64,000 nucleotides of DNA from MAG-121220-bin8 sp002700465. Its GTDB lineage: Bacteria > Bacteroidota > Bacteroidia > Flavobacteriales > Flavobacteriaceae. Positions 1-9,508 of this stretch are shown here, piece after piece. Numbering within the stretch: the first letter of the stretch is position 1; every line of letters begins with the position of its first letter. The notes beneath the pieces were generated by a model. It ran no database searches and was not told where the DNA came from. It worked only from the letters and a program-made list of their open reading frames with translations. The position numbers were made by a program, and so were the translations under genes. Where the stretch lies: assembly GCA_943789295.1 (NCBI GenBank), contig CALSTO010000001.1, forward strand, positions 806,001-870,000, read 5' to 3'.

Positions 1-2538
1 AACTAGTTCATTTATTTCTTTTTTTTCTGGGGGTGTAAACTCAAGAGGATCTAATTGATTTATATTTTTAATCTTGAATGAGCTTAATTTATTTCCAATA
101 GCTTTAATTCCTTTTATTGAAATTAACTGATCCACAACTTTAGTTTCACTATCTCTAACACCTTTTGATGTTTTAGAAAAAATAAGCTCAACTACTGGCC
201 TCCAATCGGTTGAAACTAATTCTAGTTGAATTTTTGAACCTTCTGGAATAAACTTTTGATCATTATTTTGATTTCCTGCTATAAATCTTTTAACAAAATA
301 GCAATCTTTATGTCCGTTAAAATATAAAACAGAAATTGGCTTTTTAGGAATCCACTTCTCTAGAGTAATCATATCTTCAGGGAAATGCATATTCACATCA
401 GGTTTAACAGTTTTAAGAGATCCCTTTTGCTGGATGATTATTAAATTATCGTCACTCTTAAACTCGCCTAGTAATTCACCTCTTCCATCAACGTTTAACC
501 TTTGAATGGTTTCATCAAACCAAATTTTTCTTGGTTTTAAAGTAGATAAACCCTTTTCTTTAAACTCAATTTTATTTATTGTGTATTTAGATACAATATT
601 ACCCTTAGATGATCTTCCCTTTATATCCAAATCTGCAAAATCTAACTCCCACTTTAATTTTTTTATAGAACCTGTTTGCCTTAAGATGACATTTACTATT
701 TCAGCTTCTCCGTTTGGATTTGCAGAAAAATACAACATCTTAGAATCTTTATTTCCATTAGTTAAATCATACACTTTATCTCTTGTAACCCCAGTAACAC
801 TAAACCTTTTGATATATGATGTGCCCTTTTTTCCATCTCTGTATATCATATTATAAACTGTTCTTTTATCCTTCTTTTTAAAAACAGCTACATGTTTAAT
901 GTTTTTAGAAATAAATTTTTTAGATTCTACTTTTGTAACCATCATTTTACCGTCTTCTGTAAATGTTATGATATCATCAATATCAGAACATTCTTCGACA
1001 AACTCGTCTCTTTTAATAGAAGTACCTATAAAACCTTCTTCTCTGTTAACATACAGCTTACAGTTTTTAACAACTACTTTTTTAGCATCTACATCTGCAA
1101 AAATTCTAATTTCAGTTTTTCTCTTCTTCTCTTTACCATAGATAGTTTTGAGATTTTTAAAATAAGAAATAGCAAAATCAGTCAGATTACTTAAATTAAA
1201 AGCAATTTTATCTAATTCATCCTCAATAGCTTCAATTTTAATTTGCGCTTTATCAATATCAAATTTTGATATTCTTTTAATTTTAATATCTGTTAATCTA
1301 ACAATATCATCTTCAACAACTTCTCTTTTTAAATGTGAAGTAAAAGGTTTTAATCCATTTGAAATAGCAGAAATTACCCCCTTCCAAGTTTCGACATTTT
1401 CAATATCTCTATATATTCTATTTTCAATAAAAATTCTTTCAAGCGAAGCATAATGCCATTGATTTTCATAATCACTTTTTTTGTATTCCAACTCTAATCT
1501 TAAAAGTTCTTTAGTGTTTTCAGTAGATCTTTTCAAAATTTCTGAAACACCAATAAATAGCGGTTTATTGTCTTCAATAACACACCCTAATGGTGAAATT
1601 GATGTTTCACATGAAGTAAAAGCAAACAAACCATCAATAGTTTTGTCTGGTGAAACATTTGAAGGCAAATGAACTAAAACCTCAACGTTATTAGCTGTAT
1701 TATCTTCTATTTTTTTAATTTTAATCTTTCCATTGTCATTAGCTTTTAATATAGAATCAATTAAAGACGAAGTTGTTGTTGAAAATGGTATTTCACTAAT
1801 AACTAACGTGTTTTTATTCAATTGATTAATTTTGGCTCTTACTTTTATTCTTCCTCCTCTTAAGCCGTCATTATAATTACTTACATCCATAATACCAGAT
1901 GTTGGAAAATCAGGAAATATTGAGAATTTTTGACCTTTCAAACATTTAACAGATGAATCTATTAATTCTATAAAATTATGTGGTAGAATTTTAGTCGATA
2001 AACCAACCGCGATACCTTCTCCACCCTGTGCTAAAAGTAATGGGAACTTTACCGGTAAGTTTATTGGTTCTTTTCTTCTTCCATCGTAAGAAGATTGCCA
2101 ATTAGTTATTTTTGGACTAAAAACTACCTCAAGGGCAAACTTTGATAATCTTGCTTCAATATATCTTGAAGCTGCAGATCTATCTCCAGTTAAAATATTT
2201 CCCCAATTACCTTGAGTTTCAATTAAAAGATCTTTTTGCCCTATCTGAACCATTGCATCAGCAATACTTGCATCTCCATGAGGATGGTACTGCATTGTAT
2301 GACCAACTATGTTGGCAACTTTATTAAACCTTCCATCATCTAGATCTTTCATTGAATGAAGAATCCTTCTTTGGACAGGTTTAAAACCATCTTCAATAGA
2401 GGGAACAGCTCTTTCTAATATCACATATGAAGCATAATCAAGAAACCAGTCTTTGTACATTCCTGATACCCTAATTAACGAATCTTCTAATTCATTATCT
2501 GAATTTGGTTGATTTGGTTCAATGTAATCTTCTTCCAT
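1..2538 (-). CDS. parC: DNA topoisomerase IV subunit A (ParC), C-terminus cut by window
   Basis: Breakage-reunion subunit of topoisomerase IV, which decatenates sister chromosomes with ParE. Translating from the ATG at 2538 gives 846 codons open to the window edge, so the C-terminal end is missing. The N-terminal winged-helix region is typical: the GFKPVQRRIL motif at about residues 51-60, HPHGD at 85-89, and the catalytic tyrosine Tyr126 in AASRYIEAR. The rest is the tower, coiled coil and a beta-pinwheel-like C-terminal domain. The start lies one base after the parE stop, so the two genes are translationally coupled. The parE adjacency and the long C-terminal part favour ParC over GyrA. Confidence 0.93.
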   Translation of the reverse strand, partial: MEEDYIEPNQPNSDNELEDSLIRVSGMYKDWFLDYASYVILERAVPSIEDGFKPVQRRILHSMKDLDDGRFNKVANIVGHTMQYHPHGDASIADAMVQIGQKDLLIETQGNWGNILTGDRSAASRYIEARLSKFALEVVFSPKITNWQSSYDGRRKEPINLPVKFPLLLAQGGEGIAVGLSTKILPHNFIELIDSSVKCLKGQKFSIFPDFPTSGIMDVSNYNDGLRGGRIKVRAKINQLNKNTLVISEIPFSTTTSSLIDSILKANDNGKIKIKKIEDNTANNVEVLVHLPSNVSPDKTIDGLFAFTSCETSISPLGCVIEDNKPLFIGVSEILKRSTENTKELLRLELEYKKSDYENQWHYASLERIFIENRIYRDIENVETWKGVISAISNGLKPFTSHLKREVVEDDIVRLTDIKIKRISKFDIDKAQIKIEAIEDELDKIAFNLSNLTDFAISYFKNLKTIYGKEKKRKTEIRIFADVDAKKVVVKNCKLYVNREEGFIGTSIKRDEFVEECSDIDDIITFTEDGKMMVTKVESKKFISKNIKHVAVFKKKDKRTVYNMIYRDGKKGTSYIKRFSVTGVTRDKVYDLTNGNKDSKMLYFSANPNGEAEIVNVILRQTGSIKKLKWELDFADLDIKGRSSKGNIVSKYTINKIEFKEKGLSTLKPRKIWFDETIQRLNVDGRGELLGEFKSDDNLIIIQQKGSLKTVKPDVNMHFPEDMITLEKWIPKKPISVLYFNGHKDCYFVKRFIAGNQNNDQKFIPEGSKIQLELVSTDWRPVVELIFSKTSKGVRDSETKVVDQLISIKGIKAIGNKLSSFKIKNINQLDPLEFTPPEKKEINELV

Positions 2539-2539
2539 A

Positions 2540-4393
2540 TTAAGAATCTATTCTATCCAGTTCAACTTTTAAATTATCTATTATAAATTTCTGTCTATCA
2601 GGTGTGTTTTTTCCCATATAAAACGAAAGAAGATCGTCAATACTAAAGTTTTCATCTAACATAACTGGATCTAGCTTTATACTTTCTCCAATAAAATATT
2701 TAAATTCATTTGGAGATATTTCACCTAAGCCTTTGAACCTAGTGATTTCAGGTTTCGCACCCAATTTATTAACAGCTTCAATTCTTTCATTTTCAGAATA
2801 ACAATAAATTGTTTCTTTTTTATTTCTAACTCTAAAAAGAGGAGTTTGTAGAATATACAAATGACCTTCTTTAATTAGTTCAGGAAAGAATTGCAAAAAG
2901 AATGTAATTAAAAGTAATCTAATATGCATTCCGTCAACATCAGCATCTGTAGCAATTACTATATTATTGTACCTTAAATACTCAATACTTTCTTCAATAT
3001 TTAAAGCAGCTTGAAGTAAATTAAATTCTTCATTTTCATAAACAATTTTCTTAGTCATTGAATAACAGTTAAGAGGCTTTCCTCTTAAACTAAACACCGC
3101 TTGTGTATTTACATTTCTAGATTTAGTAATCGATCCACTTGCCGAATCTCCCTCTGTAATAAACAAAGTTGAATCCAGTCTGTTTTCTTTATTCATATCG
3201 CCAAGATGCACACGACAATCTCTTAATTTTTTATTGTGTAAGCTTGATTTTTTGGCTCTCTCTCTAGCTAACTTTCTAATACCTGACAATTCTTTTCTTT
3301 CCTTTTCTGCTCGAATAATTTTTTTTTGAATCTCCTCAGCAGTTTTAGGATTTTTGTGAAGATAATTATCTAAATATTTTCCTATAAAATCGTTAATATA
3401 TGATCTAACAGTGGGAAGACCACCTCCCATTTCGGTAGAACCTAATTTAGTTTTAGTCTGAGACTCAAAAACAGGTTCCATCACCTTAATACTTACAGCA
3501 GAAATAATAGATTTTCTTATGTCACTAGCATCATATGGTTTTCCATAAAAATCTCTAACAACCTTAACTAAAGCTTCTCTAAAAGCTGATTGATGAGTCC
3601 CTCCTTGTGTTGTATGTTGACCGTTTACAAATGAATAATATTCTTCACTGTATTGGATCTTACTATGAGTTAAGGCAATTTCTATATCATCACCCTTTAA
3701 ATGTATTATTGGGTATAATAATTTCTCTACATCATTATTATCTTCTAAAAGATCTTTTAGACCGTTTTTTGAAGTGTATTTTTCTCCGTTAAAAACTATG
3801 GTTAAGCCTGGATTTAAATAAACATAATACTTGAGCATCTTAGAAACATACTCTGCCCTATATTTATATTTCTTAAAGATTAAATCGTCTGGAATAAAAG
3901 TTACTTTAGTCCCTTTCCTTTTAGAGGATTCTTCAATATCATTATCTAGTGTTAAATTTCCTTTTTCAAAAAATACAGATTTAATTTTTCCATCTCTACA
4001 GGACTCAACCTTAAAACTTGAAGATAAAGCGTTTACAGCCTTAGTACCTACTCCATTTAAACCGACTGATTTCTTAAATGCTCTAGAGTCGTATTTACCA
4101 CCTGTGTTCATCTTAGAAACCACATCTACAACTTTTCCAAGTGGAATTCCTCTTCCATAATCTCTGACAGAAACACCAGATTCAGAAATCAAAATCTCAA
4201 TTGTTTTACCAGCACCCATGACAAATTCATCAATGGAGTTATCTAAGACTTCTTTTAATAAAATATAAATACCGTCATCAGGTGAAGATCCATCTCCTAA
4301 TTTACCTATATACATTCCTGGACGCATTCTAATGTGCTCTTTCCAGTCTAATGAGCGAATATTATCTTCAGTGTAATTGGTTGTAACTGACAT
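2540..4393 (-). CDS. parE: DNA topoisomerase IV subunit B (ParE)
   Basis: ATPase subunit of topoisomerase IV, 617 aa. The N-terminal GHKL ATPase is visible: EVLDNSIDEF with Glu48 and Asn52, DYGRGIP near residue 80, and the GLNGVGTKAVNAL lid. The transducer domain follows, then a TOPRIM domain with EGDSASG and DADVDGMHIR metal-binding acids, ending with FKGLGEI. The variant EGDSASGSITKSR, rather than EGDSAGG, is what flavobacterial ParE proteins show and separates it from GyrB. It is the first gene of a two-gene unit with parC (1-base gap). The 100-base gap before ychF probably holds its promoter. Confidence 0.95.
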   Translation of the reverse strand: MSVTTNYTEDNIRSLDWKEHIRMRPGMYIGKLGDGSSPDDGIYILLKEVLDNSIDEFVMGAGKTIEILISESGVSVRDYGRGIPLGKVVDVVSKMNTGGKYDSRAFKKSVGLNGVGTKAVNALSSSFKVESCRDGKIKSVFFEKGNLTLDNDIEESSKRKGTKVTFIPDDLIFKKYKYRAEYVSKMLKYYVYLNPGLTIVFNGEKYTSKNGLKDLLEDNNDVEKLLYPIIHLKGDDIEIALTHSKIQYSEEYYSFVNGQHTTQGGTHQSAFREALVKVVRDFYGKPYDASDIRKSIISAVSIKVMEPVFESQTKTKLGSTEMGGGLPTVRSYINDFIGKYLDNYLHKNPKTAEEIQKKIIRAEKERKELSGIRKLARERAKKSSLHNKKLRDCRVHLGDMNKENRLDSTLFITEGDSASGSITKSRNVNTQAVFSLRGKPLNCYSMTKKIVYENEEFNLLQAALNIEESIEYLRYNNIVIATDADVDGMHIRLLLITFFLQFFPELIKEGHLYILQTPLFRVRNKKETIYCYSENERIEAVNKLGAKPEITRFKGLGEISPNEFKYFIGESIKLDPVMLDENFSIDDLLSFYMGKNTPDRQKFIIDNLKVELDRIDS

Positions 4394-4493
4394 TGCTACG
4401 AAAATAGCTAATATAGATGTGGATTAAAAAAAAATAAATTGGTGTTTTAATAAATTAATTAACAATAGAATTACTCAGTTGTTGAAATCTTTT

Positions 4494-5585
4494 TTAAACG
4501 TTAAATCTAAAATGCATAACATCACCATCATTAACCACATATTCTTTGCCTTCAATATTTAATTTACCAGCTTCTTTAACTTTAATCTCACTTTTATATT
4601 CTGAGTAATCTTTAAAAGAAATTACTTCTGCTCTAATGAATCCTTTTTCAAAATCTGTATGAATAACTCCAGCAGCTTGAGGAGCTGTCATACCTTTATT
4701 AATTGTCCATGCTCTTACTTCCTTTACACCAGCTGTAAAATAAGTCTGAAGATTAAGTAAATCGTATGATTTTTTAATAAGTTTTGAAGAACCTGCTTCA
4801 CTTAAACCTATATCATTTAAAAAAGCTTTTCTGTCTTCAAAATTATCTAATTCATTTATATCTGCTTCAGTTGCAACTGCTAAAATCAGTATGTCAGAAT
4901 TTTCATTTTTAATAGCCTCTTTAACTTTACTAACATAATCGTTACCGTGAATAGCCGAGGATTCATCGACATTACATACGTATAAAACCGGTTTATTAGT
5001 AATAAGATCTAAAGTATTAGAAAACTCCTTTTCCTTTTCAGAAAATTCGATACTTCTTATTGGTTTAAATAATTGTAAATGATCGATCATCTTAGCTAAT
5101 ACATCATTTTGAAATACAGCTTCTTTATTTCCCGTTTTAATTAAACGTGATATTTTTTCTTTTCTTTTTTCTAGAGTTTCCAAATCTTTAAGTTGCAACT
5201 CTAAATCGATTATTTCTTTATCTCTAACTGGATCGATAGTGTTTTCAACATGAACAATATTATTATCATCAAAACATCTTAAAACATGAATAATGGCATC
5301 AGTTTCTCTAATATTTGCTAAAAACTGATTACCCAAACCCTCTCCTTTGCTTGCTCCTTTAACAAGTCCCGCTATATCTACAATTTCAACATTAGCAGGT
5401 ATAACTTTTTCTGGGTTAACATAAGATTCGAGTTCTGTTAATCTTTTATCAGGAACATTAATAATCCCTATGTTTGGCTCAATAGTACAAAACGGAAAAT
5501 TTGCGCTTTGAGCTTTAGTATTAGATAAGCAGTTAAATAAAGTTGATTTTCCGACATTGGGCAGTCCTACAATTCCAGCTTTCAT
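4494..5585 (-). CDS. ychF: Redox-regulated ATPase YchF (OLA1 family)
   Basis: Obg-like P-loop protein of 363 aa, the usual length. These proteins bind ribosomes and hydrolyse ATP rather than GTP, and influence translation and stress responses. The G1 loop GLPNVGKS is at residues 7-14, G3 is DIAGLVKGASKGEGLGN near residue 70, and the region near 205 (VCNVDES) replaces the NKxD guanine motif, as expected for the ATP-preferring YchF. The last 80 or so residues form the TGS domain ending in MHFRFNV. It starts 3 bases after the ferredoxin stop, so the two are probably cotranscribed from the promoter near 5990. Confidence 0.95.
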   Translation of the reverse strand: MKAGIVGLPNVGKSTLFNCLSNTKAQSANFPFCTIEPNIGIINVPDKRLTELESYVNPEKVIPANVEIVDIAGLVKGASKGEGLGNQFLANIRETDAIIHVLRCFDDNNIVHVENTIDPVRDKEIIDLELQLKDLETLEKRKEKISRLIKTGNKEAVFQNDVLAKMIDHLQLFKPIRSIEFSEKEKEFSNTLDLITNKPVLYVCNVDESSAIHGNDYVSKVKEAIKNENSDILILAVATEADINELDNFEDRKAFLNDIGLSEAGSSKLIKKSYDLLNLQTYFTAGVKEVRAWTINKGMTAPQAAGVIHTDFEKGFIRAEVISFKDYSEYKSEIKVKEAGKLNIEGKEYVVNDGDVMHFRFNV

Positions 5586-5588
5586 AAA

Positions 5589-5942
5589 TTAATTATCAGG
5601 ATGCATGAATCTTTGTTTTGATAACAACTGTTCTTCGGTTTCTACATTTTGTTCGTCAGGAACGCAACAATCAACTGGACAAACAGCAGCACACTGTGGT
5701 TCTTCATGAAAACCTTTACATTCTGTACATTTATCTGGTGAAATAAAATAAAATTCATCAGAAATAGGCTCTTGTTCTAACTCAGCATTAACAAGCTTTC
5801 CGTTTGGAAGTACAACATCCCCACCTAAACTAGTGCCATCAGCATATTTCCATTCGTATGCAGCTTCATAAATTGCTGTATTAGGACATTCTGGTTCACA
5901 AGCACCACAATTAATACATTCTTCAGTTATTATTATCGCCAT
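5589..5942 (-). CDS. 2[4Fe-4S] ferredoxin
   Basis: Cytoplasmic electron carrier of 117 aa. The first cluster motif is Cys9-x2-Cys12-x2-Cys15-x3-Cys19 (ECINCGACEPECP). The second is Cys72-x2-Cys75-x8-Cys84-x3-Cys88, with extra Cys92 and Cys93. An insertion of about 45 residues between the motifs and an acidic C-terminal tail are typical of the long bacterial 4Fe-4S dicluster ferredoxins in Bacteroidota. It leads a short operon with ychF and is divergent from the acyl-CoA reductase at 6008. The partner enzyme is not evident from the window; the adjacent LuxC-type reductase uses NADPH in studied members. Confidence 0.93.
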   Translation of the reverse strand: MAIIITEECINCGACEPECPNTAIYEAAYEWKYADGTSLGGDVVLPNGKLVNAELEQEPISDEFYFISPDKCTECKGFHEEPQCAAVCPVDCCVPDEQNVETEEQLLSKQRFMHPDN

Positions 5943-5974
5943 TGTAAAATATTGAATCTTTACTTAGATTTGCG

Positions 5975-6005
5975 CAAAAATAATACCAATTAAAATCACA
6001 AACAA
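5975..6005 (-). promoter_or_regulatory. Bacteroidota-type promoter for ferredoxin-ychF
   Basis: On the minus strand TATTTTTG (plus 5975-5982) matches the Bacteroidota -7 consensus TAnnTTTG. A TTG (plus 6003-6005) lies 20 bases upstream, matching the -33 element spacing. Transcription would begin roughly 25 bases before the ferredoxin ATG at 5942. The -33 element lies just before the divergent TTG start at 6008. Motif match only. Confidence 0.5.
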
Positions 6006-6007
6006 GT

Positions 6008-7057
6008 TTGACACTAGATTTTAAAGAAAGAATAAAAGCTTTTTCTGAATTAGGAACTCTTTTTAAAGAGAATATTGACAAAAAAGAAAATAAAAAATTT
6101 CCTAAGTGGGATTTACTATTGGAAGAAACTATTATTAAATCAAAAAGTTATAACTCATGGTTTACTATTGATAATCTAAAACTTTCATTAAAAAATTGGT
6201 CCGATTCATTACAGGAAAATAATATTTCCGATTGGTTATTAAAATATAAAATTGAAGACAAGTCATCTAAAAGAATTGCAATAATAATGGCTGGAAATAT
6301 TCCAGCTGTTGGATTTCATGACTTATTATGTTCATTGTTACTTAATTTTGATTGTTTAGTTAAACTATCCTCTGATGATAAGTTTATAATTCCATTTATT
6401 GTCAAGTTTTTAGAATCAAGAAATAAAAAACTTAATAACAAAGTTGTGTTTGAAAGTGAAAAACTTAAAAATTTTGATGGTGTAATAGCAACTGGAAATA
6501 ATAATTCACATAGATATTTTGAGTACTATTTTAGTAAGTATCCAAATCTACTTAGAAAAACTAGACATTCCATTGCAGTATTAGATGGAAATGAATCCGA
6601 TGAAGATCTATCAAATTTATCAAATGATATTTTCAATTACTTTGGTTTAGGATGTAGGAGCGTATCTAAAGTATTTTTACCAAGAAGCTATGATTTAGAT
6701 TTATTATTTAATGCATTTTTTAAACATAAAGAAATCATAAATCATAATAAATACGTTAATAATTTTGATTACAATAAAGCTGTTTATTTGATGAGTAAAG
6801 AAAAATTCATTGAAAATGGATTTTTAATACTTAAAGAAGAAACTAAACTAGGATCACCAATAGGTTGTTTGTTTTATGAGTTTTATGATGACAAAAAAGA
6901 TATTATAAAACTAATGCAAAACAACTCTGATAGTATCCAATGTGTGGCAAGTAATATGGACCTTAAAACTAATATTCAATTTGGTCAAACACAGTGTCCC
7001 ACAATTGGAGATTATGCAGACAATAATGATACTATTAAATTTTTGTTGAAAATATGA
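6008..7057 (+). CDS. LuxC-like acyl-CoA reductase
   Basis: Aldehyde-dehydrogenase-fold protein of 349 aa resembling the acyl-CoA/fatty-acid reductase family (PF05893, LuxC). Members reduce an acyl thioester to an aldehyde with NADPH. Visible features are an N-terminal helical region, AIIMAGNIPAVGFHD at about 95-110 (the family's cofactor-loop region), and GLGCRSVSKVFLP near 215, whose Cys is the likely acyl-accepting nucleophile. The start is TTG: the reading frame is closed by a stop at 5981, and the first in-frame ATG (near 6290) would remove the conserved N-terminus. It is followed by serC after 68 bases and is divergent from the ferredoxin. No luciferase genes are present, so the substrate is unknown. 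Confidence 0.82.
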   Translation: MTLDFKERIKAFSELGTLFKENIDKKENKKFPKWDLLLEETIIKSKSYNSWFTIDNLKLSLKNWSDSLQENNISDWLLKYKIEDKSSKRIAIIMAGNIPAVGFHDLLCSLLLNFDCLVKLSSDDKFIIPFIVKFLESRNKKLNNKVVFESEKLKNFDGVIATGNNNSHRYFEYYFSKYPNLLRKTRHSIAVLDGNESDEDLSNLSNDIFNYFGLGCRSVSKVFLPRSYDLDLLFNAFFKHKEIINHNKYVNNFDYNKAVYLMSKEKFIENGFLILKEETKLGSPIGCLFYEFYDDKKDIIKLMQNNSDSIQCVASNMDLKTNIQFGQTQCPTIGDYADNNDTIKFLLKI

Positions 7058-7125
7058 TGATATCTTAATTTAGGTATCATGTTTGATATGATGTAATTGA
7101 TTAATTTCGATATTTTTAAAAATAA

Positions 7126-8190
7126 ATGAAAAAACACAATTTTAGCGCAGGACCAAGTATACTTCCAAGGTCTGTTATTGAAGAAGCTTCAAATGGAATT
7201 TTGAATATTAACGACTCTAATCTTTCTCTCATAGAGATTTCACACCGAAGTAAAGATTTTGTTGAGATTATGGATAGAGCTACGTTCCTAGCCTTAGATC
7301 TTTTAAACCTTAAAAACAAAGGCTATAAAGCTTTGTTTTTACAAGGTGGAGCAAGTATGCAGTTTTTAATGACTGCCTACAACTTACTTGAAAACAAAGC
7401 CGGTTATATCAATACAGGTGCTTGGTCTACAAAAGCTTTAAAAGAAGCTAAAAATTTTGGAGATGCAATCGAAATTGCATCATCAAAAGATGCCAACTTT
7501 AACTATATTCCAAAAAATTACTCTGTTGATCCTGATTTAGATTATTTACATATTACTACAAATAATACAATTTTTGGTACTCAATTTCATAATATGCCAG
7601 AAACAGATACAAATTTGATATGTGACATGTCTTCAGATATTTTTTCAAGAGATATTGATTTTTCTAAATTTTCATTGATATATGCTGGAGCTCAAAAAAA
7701 TATGGGTCCTGCGGGGACTACTTTAGTTATTGTAAAAGAAGAAATACTTGGAAAAGTTTCAAGAACTATACCCTCAATGTTAGATTATAAAGTACACATT
7801 GATAAAGATAGCATGTTCAACACACCCCCAGTATTTGCGGTTTATACTTCAATGTTGACTTTAGATTGGCTAACCAAAAATGGAGGAATCAAAACAATAG
7901 AAGAAAAGAATATTGAAAAATCAAATTTATTATATAACGCAATTGACTCTAGTGAACTGTTTAATGGTTTTGCTAATAAAGAAGACAGAAGTTTAATGAA
8001 CGTTACATTTAACCTTAATAATCAAAATCATAAAGAACTTTTTGATCGTTTATGTTTAGAAGCTAACATAAACGGAGTCAACGGACACAGATCTGTTGGC
8101 GGATATAGAGCCTCAATTTATAATGCATTGGACATTAGCTCAGTTAAAGTCTTAATTGAAGTAATGAATCAACTTAACAAATTAGTTTAA
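7126..8190 (+). CDS. serC: Phosphoserine aminotransferase SerC
   Basis: PLP-dependent transaminase converting 3-phosphohydroxypyruvate and glutamate to phosphoserine and 2-oxoglutarate, the second step of serine synthesis; it also acts in pyridoxal phosphate synthesis. The protein has 354 aa, normal for the family. It opens with the typical HNFSAGPSILP; GGASMQF near 74-80 contacts the cofactor phosphate, and Lys191 in AGAQKNMGPAG is the Schiff-base lysine. The C-terminus GHRSVGGYRASIYNAL is diagnostic. It is followed after 10 bases by a SerA-like dehydrogenase, which supplies its substrate, so the two form a serine-biosynthesis operon. Confidence 0.96.
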   Translation: MKKHNFSAGPSILPRSVIEEASNGILNINDSNLSLIEISHRSKDFVEIMDRATFLALDLLNLKNKGYKALFLQGGASMQFLMTAYNLLENKAGYINTGAWSTKALKEAKNFGDAIEIASSKDANFNYIPKNYSVDPDLDYLHITTNNTIFGTQFHNMPETDTNLICDMSSDIFSRDIDFSKFSLIYAGAQKNMGPAGTTLVIVKEEILGKVSRTIPSMLDYKVHIDKDSMFNTPPVFAVYTSMLTLDWLTKNGGIKTIEEKNIEKSNLLYNAIDSSELFNGFANKEDRSLMNVTFNLNNQNHKELFDRLCLEANINGVNGHRSVGGYRASIYNALDISSVKVLIEVMNQLNKLV

Positions 8191-8200
8191 AAAAAATAAA

Positions 8201-9154
8201 ATGATAAATATTTTAGCAAACGATGGTATTTCTAATTCCGGAGTTGAAGAATTAAAAAAATCAGGTTTCAATATAATTACCACTAACGTTGCTCAAGAGC
8301 AACTAGAAAATTACATTAATAAAGAAGATATTAGTGTAATATTAGTCAGGAGCGCTACAACTGTAAGAAAAGAGTTGATTGATAAATGTCCTGGTTTGAA
8401 AATTATTGGTCGTGGTGGCGTTGGAATGGATAACATTGATGTTGAATATGCTAGAAGCAAAAATATTAGTGTAATCAATACACCAGCTGCATCTTCATCA
8501 TCAGTTGCGGAACTAGTATTCGCTCACTTGTACAGTGGAGTAAGATTTCTCCATGAATCTAACCGTTCTATGCCGTTAGATGGAGATTCTAATTTTAAAA
8601 AATTAAAAAAAGCGTACGCTAAAGGAGTCGAACTTAGAGGTAAAACTTTAGGAATTATTGGTTTTGGAAGAATAGGTAAAGAAACAGCTAAAATTGCTGT
8701 AGGAGCAGGAATGAATGTTCTGGCTTATGATAAATTCTTATCTAATACTACTTTGGAATTGGAATTTATGGGTGATAAATCGATTAACATTGATATTAAA
8801 ATTTCGAAATTTGACGAACTTCTTAAAAAATCTGATTTTATAAGTTTACATGTTCCAGCTCAAAAAAGCTATGTCATTGATAAAAAACAATTTGAACTGA
8901 TGAAGGATGGTGTAGGTTTAATAAATGCTGCTAGAGGTGGTGTTGTTAATGAAGTTGAATTAGTTAATGCATTAGACTCTGGAAAAGTTTCGTTTGCAGG
9001 ATTAGATACTTTTGAAAACGAACCAAAACCTGAAATTAAATTGTTAATGCATCCTAGGATTTCTTTAACACCTCACATTGGAGCTGCAACAAATGAAGCA
9101 CAAGATAGAATTGGTATAGAATTAGCGCAACAAATTGCAGAAATTTTAAAATAA
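8201..9154 (+). CDS. serA: D-3-phosphoglycerate dehydrogenase-like 2-hydroxyacid dehydrogenase
   Basis: NAD-dependent D-isomer-specific 2-hydroxyacid dehydrogenase of 317 aa. Position next to serC makes oxidation of 3-phosphoglycerate to 3-phosphohydroxypyruvate the likely reaction. The Rossmann motif GIIGFGRIG is at about 151-159, and the catalytic triad is Arg245 (NAARGG), Glu274 (FENEP) and His292 (TPHIGAAT). It is the short form without the C-terminal ACT domain, so feedback inhibition through serine binding to an ACT domain is not expected. The next gene starts immediately after its stop codon, indicating a common transcript. Confidence 0.9.
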   Translation: MINILANDGISNSGVEELKKSGFNIITTNVAQEQLENYINKEDISVILVRSATTVRKELIDKCPGLKIIGRGGVGMDNIDVEYARSKNISVINTPAASSSSVAELVFAHLYSGVRFLHESNRSMPLDGDSNFKKLKKAYAKGVELRGKTLGIIGFGRIGKETAKIAVGAGMNVLAYDKFLSNTTLELEFMGDKSINIDIKISKFDELLKKSDFISLHVPAQKSYVIDKKQFELMKDGVGLINAARGGVVNEVELVNALDSGKVSFAGLDTFENEPKPEIKLLMHPRISLTPHIGAATNEAQDRIGIELAQQIAEILK

Positions 9155-9508
9155 ATGTTAGAAAAATTAAAGAATAAGTGGGAAATTGAATCGAATTTTC
9201 AGGCTATCATAATTTTAATTGTTTTTGCTATCACTGGTTCAGCTGCTGCCAAGATATCTGGTCCAATTACTGCATATTTTGAATTAGACAATGTTCATGC
9301 TTTATTATACTGGCCAATAAGATTATTAATTGTATTTCCTGCATATCAATTAATGCTGGTCTGGTTTGGACTACTTACAAGTTTAATCATAAGTATTTTT
9401 ACATTTAAGATAAATAAATATTATTATAATTTCTTTTTAAAGATGTCAATTATCTTTTCAAAAAAATTAATAAAATACCTTTCTTTTGGAATCCTATTTA
9501 ATGATTAA
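9155..9508 (+). CDS. Small membrane protein, DUF6787-like
   Basis: Protein of 117 aa with two or three hydrophobic segments: about residues 17-33, 50-75 and possibly 85-100. I recognise it from memory as resembling the flavobacterial DUF6787 family, which is commonly found after serC and serA-type dehydrogenases; no biochemical role is known to me. It begins directly at the base after the serA-like stop codon, so it is almost certainly cotranscribed. It overlaps the convergent msrA by 4 bases at the 3' end. A membrane location is inferred from hydrophobicity only. Confidence 0.7.
   Translation: MLEKLKNKWEIESNFQAIIILIVFAITGSAAAKISGPITAYFELDNVHALLYWPIRLLIVFPAYQLMLVWFGLLTSLIISIFTFKINKYYYNFFLKMSIIFSKKLIKYLSFGILFND

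Noticed and set aside
506..2327. Several plus-strand ORFs of 60-116 codons within 500-2330
   Set aside because: They are shadows of parC, whose minus-strand translation is continuous with conserved motifs throughout.
7058..7125. Imperfect inverted repeat between the LuxC-like gene and serC
   Set aside because: The arms (ATGATATC and GGTATCAT) mismatch and lack a T-run; too weak to call a terminator or operator.
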